A model generated the notes under the pieces. It saw only the letters and a program-made list of their open reading frames with translations, ran no database searches and was not told the DNA's origin. Source: Duganella rivi (GTDB lineage: Bacteria; Pseudomonadota; Gammaproteobacteria; Burkholderiales; Burkholderiaceae_D). Taken from it: a stretch of 64,000 nt of DNA. The stretch spans positions 744,001 to 808,000 of the forward strand of contig NZ_WWCK01000003.1 in the NCBI RefSeq assembly GCF_009857435.1. The letters are read 5' to 3'. The translations under genes and the position numbers were made by a program. This document shows, in pieces, positions 26,045-34,903 of the stretch (position 1 is the first letter of the stretch; the number at the start of each line of letters is the position of its first letter).

Positions 26045-27149
26045 ATGGAAGCCGAACGCATTAACGCCCTCACCTCCCTGCTCGCCGATCTGACCACGCG
26101 CGAAGCCGAACTTCGGAGGTATCTTTGACTTCGATCGCAAAGTCGACAAGCTCGAACAAGTAAACGGCGAGCTGGAAGATCCTGCGGTCTGGAACGATCC
26201 TAAGAAAGCGCAGGATCTGGGCAAGGAGAAGAAGTCGCTGGAGGCGGTGGTTGACGCGCTGACCAAGGCTAACGCCGACCTGAAGGACATGGGCGATTTG
26301 ATCGACATGGCCAAGGAAGAAGGCGACGACGACACGCTGGAAGCGCTGATCGTCGATGCAGAAGACGTCCGTAAAGTCATCGAGGGCATGGAATTCCGCC
26401 GGATGTTCAACAATCCGATGGATCCGAACAACTGCTTCGTCGACATCCAGGCCGGCGCCGGCGGCACCGAGGCGCAAGACTGGGCTTCCATGCTTCTGCG
26501 CCAGTACCTGCGCTATTGCGAACGCAAGGGCTTCAAGGTCGAAGTGATGGAAGAATCCGAGGGCGAGGTGGCAGGCATCAAGACCGCGACCCTGAAAGTG
26601 GAAGGCGAATACGCCTACGGCTTCCTGCGCACCGAGACCGGCGTGCACCGCCTGGTGCGCAAGTCGCCGTTCGACTCGGCCGGCGGCCGCCACACCTCAT
26701 TCGTGTCGCTGTTCGTGTACCCGGAAGTGGACGACTCGATCGATATCGAGATCAATCCGGCCGACCTGCGTATCGATACCTACCGCGCATCGGGCGCCGG
26801 TGGTCAGCACATTAATAAAACCGACTCCGCGGTGCGTCTGACCCACGGCCCGTCGGGCATCGTGGTGCAGTGCCAGAACGACCGTTCGCAGCACCGCAAC
26901 AAGGCCGAAGCGATGGAAATGCTGAAGGCGAAACTGTACGAACTGGAACTGCGCAAGCGCATGAGCGAGCAGCAAAAGCTGGAAGACTCCAAGACCGACG
27001 TGGGCTGGGGCCACCAGATTCGCTCCTACGTGCTGGATCAGTCGCGCATTAAAGACCTGCGCACCAACTACGAAACCGGCAACACCAAGGGCGTGCTGGA
27101 CGGCGACCTGGACGACTTCATTTCGGCCTCGCTCAAACAAGGCGTGTAA
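26045..27149 (+). CDS. prfB: Peptide chain release factor 2 with programmed +1 frameshift
   Basis: RF2 ends translation at UGA and UAA. The gene is in two frames: 26045-26125 encodes the first 27 residues and stops at an in-frame TGA (26126-26128); a +1 shift on CTT-TGA-C continues at 26127 with [11 protein letters not shown]. The full product is about 367 residues, the usual RF2 length. Downstream are the stop-recognition region KSPFDSAGG and the catalytic GGQ in [14 protein letters not shown]. The shift lets RF2 autoregulate: low RF2 favours shifting. The HAD gene follows after 3 nt. Confidence 0.97.
26115..26129 (+). promoter_or_regulatory. RF2 recoding site (internal Shine-Dalgarno plus CTT TGA C slippery stop)
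   Basis: GGAGGT lies three bases upstream of the slippery codon CTT, followed by TGA and C. This is the canonical RF2 arrangement in which an internal Shine-Dalgarno drives a +1 shift. The common form is AGGGGGTATCTTTGAC; here the Shine-Dalgarno is CGGAGGT, so it is a full-strength variant. Confidence 0.95.
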
Positions 27150-27152
27150 TCC

Positions 27153-27824
27153 ATGACCCAGCGTGCATTTATCTTCGACATGGACGGCACCATTGTCGAC
27201 AATATGTCCTTCCACGTGAAATCGTGGCTGGAGTTTTTCCAGCGCCGCGGCCACGTGGTCGATGCGGATGAATTCTTCCGCAACACCGCCGGCCGCCAGG
27301 GCCACGAAATCATGAGCACCTACTTTGGCAAGCAGTTGACCAAGGAAGAAAGCGCGGCGCTCGATTTCGAGAAGGAAGCCCTGTACCGCGAGATGTACGC
27401 GCCGCACCTGGCGCCGACCACCGGTTTCGTTGATTTCATCACGCGTGCCAAGGCGGCCGGCATCAAGCTGGCCGTGGCTACCGCTGCGCCGAATGAGAAC
27501 ATCGACTTCACGCTGGACGGCCTCGATCTGCGCAAGGAATTCCACGCCATCGCCGGCGCGGCCGACGTGGCGCGCGGCAAGCCGAATCCCGACGTATTCC
27601 TGCTGGCGGCCGAGCGCGCAGGCGCTCATCCTGCCCACAGCATCGTGTTCGAAGACGCGCCGCTGGGCGTGGAAGCGGCGCGCCGCGCAGGCATGCGCGC
27701 CGTGGTCTTGACAACCACTTTGCCGGCTGAAGCGTTTAAGGAATTCGACAACGTCATCGCCGTCGTGCGCGACTTCAGCGAGCTGGATGTGGACGAGTTG
27801 TTCGCCGCATCTGCCACCAATTAA
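27153..27824 (+). CDS. HAD-superfamily phosphatase (beta-phosphoglucomutase-like)
   Basis: This 223-residue soluble hydrolase of HAD subclass I has the nucleophile motif FDMDGTIVDN at about 8-17, motif II ATAAPNEN at about 108-115, a lysine in RGKPNPDVF and motif IV VFEDAPLGVEAA near 168-179. The cap insertion between motifs I and II is helical, as in beta-phosphoglucomutase and sugar-phosphate phosphatases. The substrate is unknown. It lies 3 nt after prfB and 27 nt before lysS, so it is probably part of one translation-related transcript. Confidence 0.85.
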   Translation: MTQRAFIFDMDGTIVDNMSFHVKSWLEFFQRRGHVVDADEFFRNTAGRQGHEIMSTYFGKQLTKEESAALDFEKEALYREMYAPHLAPTTGFVDFITRAKAAGIKLAVATAAPNENIDFTLDGLDLRKEFHAIAGAADVARGKPNPDVFLLAAERAGAHPAHSIVFEDAPLGVEAARRAGMRAVVLTTTLPAEAFKEFDNVIAVVRDFSELDVDELFAASATN

Positions 27825-27851
27825 ATCATCACCTCAACAAAAGTAAAGACC

Positions 27852-29381
27852 ATGACTACGGATCTTCAAGACCAAGCAGCCGCTCCCGACGAAAATAAAA
27901 TCATTGCGGAGCGCCGTGCCAAGCTGGCCGCTATCCGCGCACAAGGCGTCGCCTTCCCGAACGACTTCAAGCCGGAACACAAGGCTGCCGATCTGCACGC
28001 GCAATACGGCGAGAAGTCGCGCGAAGAGCTGGAAGCTGCTCCGGTCACCGTCAAGCTGGCAGGCCGCATGATGCTGAAGCGCGAAGCCGGCAAGAAGGCC
28101 GCTTTCGCCACGCTGCAAGATTCGTCGGGCGCGCAGGCCGATGGCCGCATCCAGATCTACGCCACGCTGGATCTGACCGGCGAAGCGGCAATGGCCGCCC
28201 TGCACCACTACGATCTGGGCGACATCCTGGGCGTGGTTGGCACGCTGTTCAAGACCAAGACCGATGAACTGACCATCAAGGTCACCGAACTGCGTCTGAT
28301 CACCAAGTCGCTGCGCCCGCTGCCGGATAAATTCCACGGCCTGGCCGACCAGGAGACCAAGTACCGCCAGCGTTACGTTGATCTGATCATGAACGAAGAA
28401 ACGCGCCGCACGTTTAAAGCGCGTACCGCTGCGATGTCGTCGATCCGCCGCTTCATGGAAAAGAACGACTTCATGGAAGTGGAAACCCCGATGCTGCACC
28501 CGATTCCGGGCGGCGCTGCGGCCAAGCCTTTCATCACCCACCACAATGCGCTGGACATGCAAATGTACCTGCGTATCGCGCCTGAGCTGTACCTGAAGCG
28601 CCTGGTGGTGGGCGGCTTTGACCGCGTGTTCGAAATCAACCGCAACTTCCGTAACGAAGGCGTGTCGGTTCGTCACAATCCAGAATTCACCATGATGGAA
28701 TTCTACGCGGCCTACACCGATTACCAGTGGCTGATGGACTTCACCGAGTCGGTGATCCGCCAGGCTGCGATTGACGCCAAGGGCACCGCAGTGCTGACCT
28801 ACGGCGGCCGTGAGCTGGATCTGTCCAAGCCATTCCACCGCCTGACCATCGTCGGCGCCATCAACAAGTTCGCTCCGCACTACACCGACGCGCAACTGAA
28901 CGATGCGGAATTCATCAAGAAAGAACTGCTGAAGTTCGGCGTGAAGCCGTTCGCCACCGCCGGCCTGGGCGCGCTGCAACTGGCGCTGTTTGAAGAAACC
29001 GCCGAAGCGCAGCTGTGGGAACCGACCTTCATCATCGACTACCCGGTCGAAGTGTCGCCGCTGGCCCGTGCTTCGGACACCCGCGAAGGCATCACCGAGC
29101 GCTTCGAACTGTTCATGGTCGGCCGCGAAATCGCCAACGGCTTCTCGGAGCTGAACGATGCAGAAGACCAGTCGGCACGCTTCCTGTCGCAAGTCGCGGC
29201 CAAGGACGCAGGCGATGAAGAGGCAATGTTCTACGACGCCGACTACATCCGCGCGCTGGAATACGGTATGCCGCCAGCCGGCGGCTGCGGCATCGGCATC
29301 GACCGCCTGATGATGCTGCTGACCGACTCGCCGAACATCCGCGACGTGCTGCTGTTCCCGCACCTGCGCCGCGAAGACTGA
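27852..29381 (+). CDS. lysS: Lysyl-tRNA synthetase (class II)
   Basis: This enzyme charges tRNA(Lys) with lysine. It has 509 residues, the usual length. The N-terminal OB-fold for anticodon binding covers about 60-175. The class II catalytic core has motif 2 ([14 protein letters not shown] near residue 265) and motif 3 ([12 protein letters not shown] near 480). A run of about 30 lysine-poor, charged residues precedes the OB-fold. It is the last gene of the prfB-HAD-lysS group and ends 3 nt from the convergent diguanylate cyclase gene. Confidence 0.96.
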   Translation: MTTDLQDQAAAPDENKIIAERRAKLAAIRAQGVAFPNDFKPEHKAADLHAQYGEKSREELEAAPVTVKLAGRMMLKREAGKKAAFATLQDSSGAQADGRIQIYATLDLTGEAAMAALHHYDLGDILGVVGTLFKTKTDELTIKVTELRLITKSLRPLPDKFHGLADQETKYRQRYVDLIMNEETRRTFKARTAAMSSIRRFMEKNDFMEVETPMLHPIPGGAAAKPFITHHNALDMQMYLRIAPELYLKRLVVGGFDRVFEINRNFRNEGVSVRHNPEFTMMEFYAAYTDYQWLMDFTESVIRQAAIDAKGTAVLTYGGRELDLSKPFHRLTIVGAINKFAPHYTDAQLNDAEFIKKELLKFGVKPFATAGLGALQLALFEETAEAQLWEPTFIIDYPVEVSPLARASDTREGITERFELFMVGREIANGFSELNDAEDQSARFLSQVAAKDAGDEEAMFYDADYIRALEYGMPPAGGCGIGIDRLMMLLTDSPNIRDVLLFPHLRRED

Positions 29382-29384
29382 TCG

Positions 29385-30452
29385 TCAGAATAGTGTGATG
29401 CTGCCGGACTCCAGTTCGTGCAGCACACCCTGTTCCAGTAATGTGTGATAGTGCCGCATGCGATTGCGGCCCTCCTTCTTGGCCTCATACATCGCGCGGT
29501 CAGCCCGCTCCAGCACAGACTTGGGTAGCACCAAGGTCGATACGGCGCAAAATCCCCCGCTCAACGTTACCTTACCTACCTGCGGGTAGCGGTAACTCTC
29601 GACGGCCTTGCGCAAGCGTTCGAACAGTTGCTCAGCCGCCTCGAGGTCGCGCGCTTCCACCACCGCGATAAACTCTTCCCCCCCATAGCGGAACAGCAGA
29701 TCCGTGCGGCGCAGTGTCCTGCCCAACACCCGTGAAACCAGCAACAGAATCTCATCGCCAATCACGTGGCCAAACTGGTCGTTAATGCGCTTGAAGTGGT
29801 CGATGTCCAGTACACCCAACCAATAGCAGTCGCGCGCCGGCAGCACCGGCGCCACACCGGGGGCGTCCATCGGCGGCTGGATCGACAACTCCTCCCAAAG
29901 CCGGTCCAAACTGACTTCCATCGCATAGCGATTATGCAGCCCGGTCAGGCGGTCGCGCTGGCTCGAGTCCAGTAGCGAGTAATAGTTGGAATACACCTGC
30001 AGCACGCCGGTAATTACCGCGTCTTCCATCGCCGTCAGGAGGAATTTACGCTCGAAGATCAGGTAGCCGCTATGCAGCTCACCGCTGCGCAGCGGATAGC
30101 AGAACACTTGGTTGCCCTCGTGTGGCTGGTTGCACGGATACCCAAGCAGGCGCACGTTGTCCACCAGCAGCCCGATGTGTTCGGGAATATAGGTTTCGTT
30201 GCGGACCGCGTCGATGCGTTCGGAAATCCGCTCCGCACCGTCGCTGTCACGCGTACCCGTACGTGAGTGATGCAGCACGTGCGTGATCTGGTGTTTCGCG
30301 TTAATACGGTACAGCGAGGTTTCCAGCACGCCCAGGATCGGCGCCAACGTGCGCAGCAGGCTTTGCTCAACCAGCTGGGTGTCGCGGATCGCGGTGATGA
30401 CACCCAGCTTCTTCAGCGTACCGGGCAAAGGCGGCAGTCCAGTGTTTGGCAT
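29385..30452 (-). CDS. Cytoplasmic diguanylate cyclase with N-terminal GAF-like domain
   Basis: This 355-residue enzyme is predicted to make cyclic di-GMP from GTP. The C-terminal GGDEF domain (about residues 165-335) has the active-site signature GGEEF and a complete inhibitory I-site, RRTD, five residues upstream, so product inhibition is likely. The N-terminal 150 residues look like a degenerate GAF-type sensor and contain no membrane segment, so it should be soluble. The segment around VLPARDCYWLGVLDIDHFKRIND contains the substrate-binding Asp. It lies downstream of a MalT-like regulator on the same strand, with a 114-nt gap between them. Confidence 0.88.
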   Translation of the reverse strand: MPNTGLPPLPGTLKKLGVITAIRDTQLVEQSLLRTLAPILGVLETSLYRINAKHQITHVLHHSRTGTRDSDGAERISERIDAVRNETYIPEHIGLLVDNVRLLGYPCNQPHEGNQVFCYPLRSGELHSGYLIFERKFLLTAMEDAVITGVLQVYSNYYSLLDSSQRDRLTGLHNRYAMEVSLDRLWEELSIQPPMDAPGVAPVLPARDCYWLGVLDIDHFKRINDQFGHVIGDEILLLVSRVLGRTLRRTDLLFRYGGEEFIAVVEARDLEAAEQLFERLRKAVESYRYPQVGKVTLSGGFCAVSTLVLPKSVLERADRAMYEAKKEGRNRMRHYHTLLEQGVLHELESGSITLF

Positions 30453-30566
30453 TACATCGTCTCCAGCAAAAATCGGGGCCGGTCAACCGGCGGGCATAGG
30501 ATTCTGCCCACGTCCACCAACGATGTCACCACCCCAAAGAATGGGGGGCGCAGCTTCGGTGCGCGC

Positions 30567-33167
30567 TCAACTGTCGAGCATGCCGGCCTGGCGGGCCAGA
30601 TTTACCGCTTGCACGCGGTTGGCCGCGCCCAGCTTGCCAAAGATTTGCGCCATATGCCACTTCACTGTATTCACCGACACCCCAAGGGTGAGCGCCGCTG
30701 CGCGGTTGGTCGCGCCCTGCGCCACCAATTCCAGCAGATTGCGCTCGGCCACTGTTAGCTCAGCCAGCAGCGGCGGATCCGCGGCGCGCGCGGCATCCGC
30801 ACACGCCAGCAAGGTACGCAGGTGCGCTACCGCAGCGTGCGAAAGCGTACCGGGCGGCCCATCTTGCAAGGCCTCCAACAAACACAACACGTCCTCCCCC
30901 TCGTCCAGGAAAGTGCGCACCAGGCCCGATTGCGCGCCCTGCTCCAGCGCCAGAGCCATCAGCAGCTGCGCTGCCCGACGGTCGCCGCCGCGCTCCTCCG
31001 CTAGCGCCAGCAGCACCCGAAGCTTGGCGGCGCGCCAGTGGCGACCACCTTGAACCGACTGCTCCAGCAAGCGGCGCAGCTGGCTTTTTGCCGTTTGCAG
31101 CTGGCCGGCGGCCAACGCCAGACGCGCTTGGGCGATGCCGCCGCCGTCGATCTCCTGACTGGAACCGATCCATGACGCCAACCCGTGATTGGCGTCCCCG
31201 AGCGAGGCCGCATAACCTGCGATACCGTCACGGTCACCACTGACAACCATCAACCGCGACAGTTCGCTCTCAAGGGCTAAGCGCAACTGCGGCGCATGCT
31301 TGCGGGCCTTCATAATTTCGCCCTCCAGCCAGCGTTTGGCCGCCATCGCACCGGATTGCAAAGCCATCAACTTAGCCTGCGTGACCAGTATGCCGCTGAC
31401 CATATCCCACGGCATCGGAATACCCTCCATCTCGCGCGCTATCTTTATCCGCTCCTCCAACTCGCCGATACTATTGCGCTCGTACAGCAGCATTAACAGC
31501 AAGCCACCGCTGTAACTGTGCAGAAAGACGGGCGGAATGTCAGCGCTGTGCCGCTGCAGCAGCAGATCTACTCCCATCATCTGCTCCAGCGCAGCATCGT
31601 GGCGTCCCTGCATCGCATCTAGATACGCCTGCAGGAAAATCACCACCGACATCATGGTGGCGCTATTGTTTTCGGCGCACATGCGGCGCGCCTGGATCAG
31701 CATCTGCACCGTTTCCGCCAGCCGGCCGCGCACCAGATAGGAATACGCGGCTACGGTGGCCAGTGCGCCGCGTTCGTAGGCATCGGCCTGCTGCTGGAGC
31801 GGCCAGTTCCGTTCCACCAGCGTGATGCAGTAATCGATATCGGCATCCAGGAAAGCCAGCACCGGCTCGAAGGCGCGCAAGCTCTCGCCATAGAATGCGT
31901 CGGCACCGCTGGGCGTGGCGTGCTCGCGGAAGTAGGCAATCCAGCGGCGTGCCTCGTCGCGGCGCTGCAGGTACAACAGCGAAACCAGCAAGCTGCGGCA
32001 AATGCGTGGATGGCGGTGCAGCAGCACTTCTGGCAACCGCTCACAGCAGCGGATCAGACTGGGATATTGCGCCCTCTGCCGCAACGTTTCGGCTAGCTCC
32101 TCCAGCAGGGCCGCCGCAGCTTCAAATTCGGCCGCCTTAATGTGGCAGTCAAAGGCTTCCAAGCTACGCCCGTGGGCCTTGAGCCAGACAGCAGCGCGCG
32201 CATGAACCAAGGCCTGCGCGTTGCCACCCGGCGCGCCGCACCGCATGATATGGCCGGCAAACAGTGGATGATATCGATACCAGTGCTCGCCGATCGGTTG
32301 AATCGGCAGCCCAGACAAGCGGATACTCGTAATCAGTTCGCCACTGTCCGTGCTATCGCGCACGGCATCGGCCAGTGCCACGCAGAACGACGACAGCGGC
32401 GCGGTGGCAAGCAGAAAAGCTTGCACGCCCTCAGGCTGCGAACGCAGCACCTCCTCCGCCAGATAATGGTTCAAATCGCTCACGCCGTGCAGATCGCGCA
32501 GGTGCTGATCGGCGCTACCCTGTATGCGTTTCCACGCCAGCGCCAGTAGCTCGATCGCCGCTGGCCAGCCCTCGGTGGATTCATGCAGCCAGCGCATTTG
32601 CTCGTCGGCCAAGTACAGATTAGCCTGGCGCAGATAGTTTTCCGTTTCGCCAAGTTCGAAACGCAGGCTTTCCAGATTCAATTCCAGCAATATGCGCCGA
32701 GCCTTTAGCCGCGCAACGCCAACCTGGTGCAGGCTGCGGCTGCCGAGGTACACGCATACACCAGGCGGCAGCACTTCTTCGATCACCGACAGCAGCAGGC
32801 GGATAGCATCGCCATCCAAATGTTCCACGTCATCGAGGAAGAGGTGACGCACGGGCGTACTACCAAGCGTGCGAAGCGGCGCATCGGCCTCAGCACCGCC
32901 ACCCAGCAATGCTGCACGCAGCGCAAGCAACAAGCGGGCCGGATCACGATCCGCAGCATCGAAGGTTAGCCAGGCGACCGGCACTTGCGATGCCGCGAAG
33001 CCGGCATGTAGCAGCTGCAGCACGCACGTCTTGCCATAGCCGGCCGGTGCGCACAGCAGCACCATGCGATGGGAGCCCGCCCTCGTCAGCCGGGCCAGAA
33101 CGTCTGGTCGCGGCATCAGCGTCCCGGCGGGCGAAGGCGGCAACAGTTTTTGCGCAACAAAATCCAT
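30567..33167 (-). CDS. MalT-like LuxR-family transcriptional regulator (STAND ATPase)
   Basis: This is a large regulator of about 866 residues. The N-terminal NTPase has Walker A APAGYGKT at about 40-47 and a Walker B-like HLFLDDVEHL near 105. A long helical, TPR-like repeat region (about 330-740) is followed by a C-terminal LuxR helix-turn-helix (about 800-866, LTVAERNLLELVAQG ... VNTVKWHMAQIFGKLGA). MalT-type proteins are activated by a small inducer and ATP. Targets and inducer are unknown. The start is ATG at 33167, not the in-frame TTG at 33182. An AT-rich palindrome lies 80 nt upstream. Confidence 0.87.
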   Translation of the reverse strand: MDFVAQKLLPPSPAGTLMPRPDVLARLTRAGSHRMVLLCAPAGYGKTCVLQLLHAGFAASQVPVAWLTFDAADRDPARLLLALRAALLGGGAEADAPLRTLGSTPVRHLFLDDVEHLDGDAIRLLLSVIEEVLPPGVCVYLGSRSLHQVGVARLKARRILLELNLESLRFELGETENYLRQANLYLADEQMRWLHESTEGWPAAIELLALAWKRIQGSADQHLRDLHGVSDLNHYLAEEVLRSQPEGVQAFLLATAPLSSFCVALADAVRDSTDSGELITSIRLSGLPIQPIGEHWYRYHPLFAGHIMRCGAPGGNAQALVHARAAVWLKAHGRSLEAFDCHIKAAEFEAAAALLEELAETLRQRAQYPSLIRCCERLPEVLLHRHPRICRSLLVSLLYLQRRDEARRWIAYFREHATPSGADAFYGESLRAFEPVLAFLDADIDYCITLVERNWPLQQQADAYERGALATVAAYSYLVRGRLAETVQMLIQARRMCAENNSATMMSVVIFLQAYLDAMQGRHDAALEQMMGVDLLLQRHSADIPPVFLHSYSGGLLLMLLYERNSIGELEERIKIAREMEGIPMPWDMVSGILVTQAKLMALQSGAMAAKRWLEGEIMKARKHAPQLRLALESELSRLMVVSGDRDGIAGYAASLGDANHGLASWIGSSQEIDGGGIAQARLALAAGQLQTAKSQLRRLLEQSVQGGRHWRAAKLRVLLALAEERGGDRRAAQLLMALALEQGAQSGLVRTFLDEGEDVLCLLEALQDGPPGTLSHAAVAHLRTLLACADAARAADPPLLAELTVAERNLLELVAQGATNRAAALTLGVSVNTVKWHMAQIFGKLGAANRVQAVNLARQAGMLDS

Positions 33168-33246
33168 GGGGCAACTCTTCAAAGCCTCAAACCAGAAGAG
33201 CTTACCTTTTTGGCGTTGTCAGCGCGACAATCCATCTTAATTCATA

Positions 33247-33261
33247 AATTAATAGTTAATT
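33247..33261. promoter_or_regulatory. AT-rich inverted repeat upstream of the MalT-like regulator
   Basis: AATTAA-TAG-TTAATT is a perfect inverted repeat inside an AT-rich stretch (33237-33285) that stands out from the GC-rich surroundings. It lies 80 nt upstream of the regulator gene. It could be an operator or an UP-like promoter element; this is inference from position and symmetry. Confidence 0.3.
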
Positions 33262-33306
33262 AAAATATTATCTAATGGCTGCGCGCAAACTGCACCACTA
33301 CTTTTC

Positions 33307-34677
33307 TTACTGGATTACGCGATAGCACGGCGTGTACGGCTTGCCCGCCAGCTTCATGCGGTGCTGCGCTACGAACGAGGCCAGCAGCGCATCCATCGGG
33401 CCCATGATCTCCTTGTCGCCATGGATTTCAAAGTGGCCGTACTTCTCGATGGCGCGGATGCCCTCTTCCTTGACGTTGCCCGCCACCACGCCCGAGAAGG
33501 CGCGGCGCAGGTGCGCGGCCAGCAGGTGCACCGGCTGGTTCTTGTGCAGGCTGAGGTTGCGCATGTTCTCGTGCGTTGGCGGGAACGGGCGCTGGAACTC
33601 GGTGTCGATCTTCAGACCCCAGTTGTAGTAATAGGCATCGCTGCGCGACTTGCGGAATTCGCGCACCGCCTTGATCCCGGCCTGCATCTCGCGCGCCACC
33701 AGTTCCGGGTCGTCGATGATGATCTTGTAGCGGCTTTGCGCTTCCGGGCCCAGCGTGTCGTGGATGAACTGGTTGATCTGCACGAAGTATTCGCGCGCCG
33801 TTTCAGGGCCGGTGAACACCAGCGGGAACGGGATGTCGGCGTTATCCGGGTGCAGCAGGATGCCGAGGATGTACAGGATTTCCTCGGCCGTGCCGGCGCC
33901 GCCCGGGAACACCACGATGCCGTGGCCGGTGCGCACAAACGCTTCCAGGCGCTTTTCAATGTCCGGCATGATCACCAGCTCATTGACGATCGGATTCGGC
34001 GACTCGGCCGCGATGATGCCCGGCTCAGTGATGCCGAGGTAACGGCCGCGGTGCAAACGCTGCTTGGCGTGGCCGATGGTGGCGCCTTTCATTGGGCCTT
34101 TCATCGCGCCGGGGCCGCAGCCGGTGCAGATATCGAGGTCGCGCAGGCCCATTTCGTAGCCCACCTTCTTCGAGTAGTTGTACTCCTCGCGGTTGATCGA
34201 GTGGCCGCCCCAGCACACCACCAGGTTCGGATTGAGCATCGGTTTCAGCACGCCGGCGTTGCGCAGAATGTGGAACACGGCGTCGGTAATGCCTTCGGTC
34301 TTGCCGAGGTCGAACTTCGGATTGTCGGTCACCTCGTTGCTGACGAAAACGATATCGCGCAGCACCGCAAACAGGTGCTCGTGGATGCCCTTGATCATCT
34401 TGCCGTCCACGAAAGCGATGGCCGGCGCGCCCTTGATATCAAGCTTGATGCCGCGCTCGCGCTGCACGATGCTGATGTCAAACGATTGATACCTTTCCAG
34501 CAACTCCTTTCCATCGTCGATAGTGCTGCCGCAATTGAGCACCGCCAGTGCACATTTGCGGAAGACGTTATAAAGGCCGCCCTGGCTAGTATCGAGCAGC
34601 TTGTTCACTTCCGCCTTCGAAAGGATTTCCAACTGGCCTTCGGGCGAAATCAGGGTATCGACAACGTCATGTTCCAT
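33307..34677 (-). CDS. ppnN: Pyrimidine/purine nucleotide 5'-monophosphate nucleosidase (LOG family)
   Basis: This 456-residue protein matches YgdH/PpnN, which cleaves nucleoside monophosphates to base and ribose-5-phosphate and is stimulated by (p)ppGpp in Escherichia coli. The LOG/Rossmann core has CTGCGPGAMKGPMKGA near residues 190-205 and the hallmark VFPGGAGTAEE near 253-263. The N- and C-terminal extensions that distinguish PpnN from short LOG proteins are present. It is divergently arranged with the POT transporter gene. Confidence 0.93.
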   Translation of the reverse strand: MEHDVVDTLISPEGQLEILSKAEVNKLLDTSQGGLYNVFRKCALAVLNCGSTIDDGKELLERYQSFDISIVQRERGIKLDIKGAPAIAFVDGKMIKGIHEHLFAVLRDIVFVSNEVTDNPKFDLGKTEGITDAVFHILRNAGVLKPMLNPNLVVCWGGHSINREEYNYSKKVGYEMGLRDLDICTGCGPGAMKGPMKGATIGHAKQRLHRGRYLGITEPGIIAAESPNPIVNELVIMPDIEKRLEAFVRTGHGIVVFPGGAGTAEEILYILGILLHPDNADIPFPLVFTGPETAREYFVQINQFIHDTLGPEAQSRYKIIIDDPELVAREMQAGIKAVREFRKSRSDAYYYNWGLKIDTEFQRPFPPTHENMRNLSLHKNQPVHLLAAHLRRAFSGVVAGNVKEEGIRAIEKYGHFEIHGDKEIMGPMDALLASFVAQHRMKLAGKPYTPCYRVIQ

Positions 34678-34903
34678 GATGCTTAAGTCCTATTCAGTTA
34701 CGTCAGTTTCCATTGGTCCTGCGCCACCAATATACGTCAAGTGGAAGATTTGTGCGCTGGAATTATTAACACAAATGACACAACTTTGCAGGGAGACTAT
34801 CAAAAAGTGCGTCGGAAGCGATTTGTAGATTAAAATGGCGCCCAATTTGGCTGCCCCACAAGGGAAGCCAGTGCCGATTGACCATAATTACAGGAGAAGC
34901 CGC

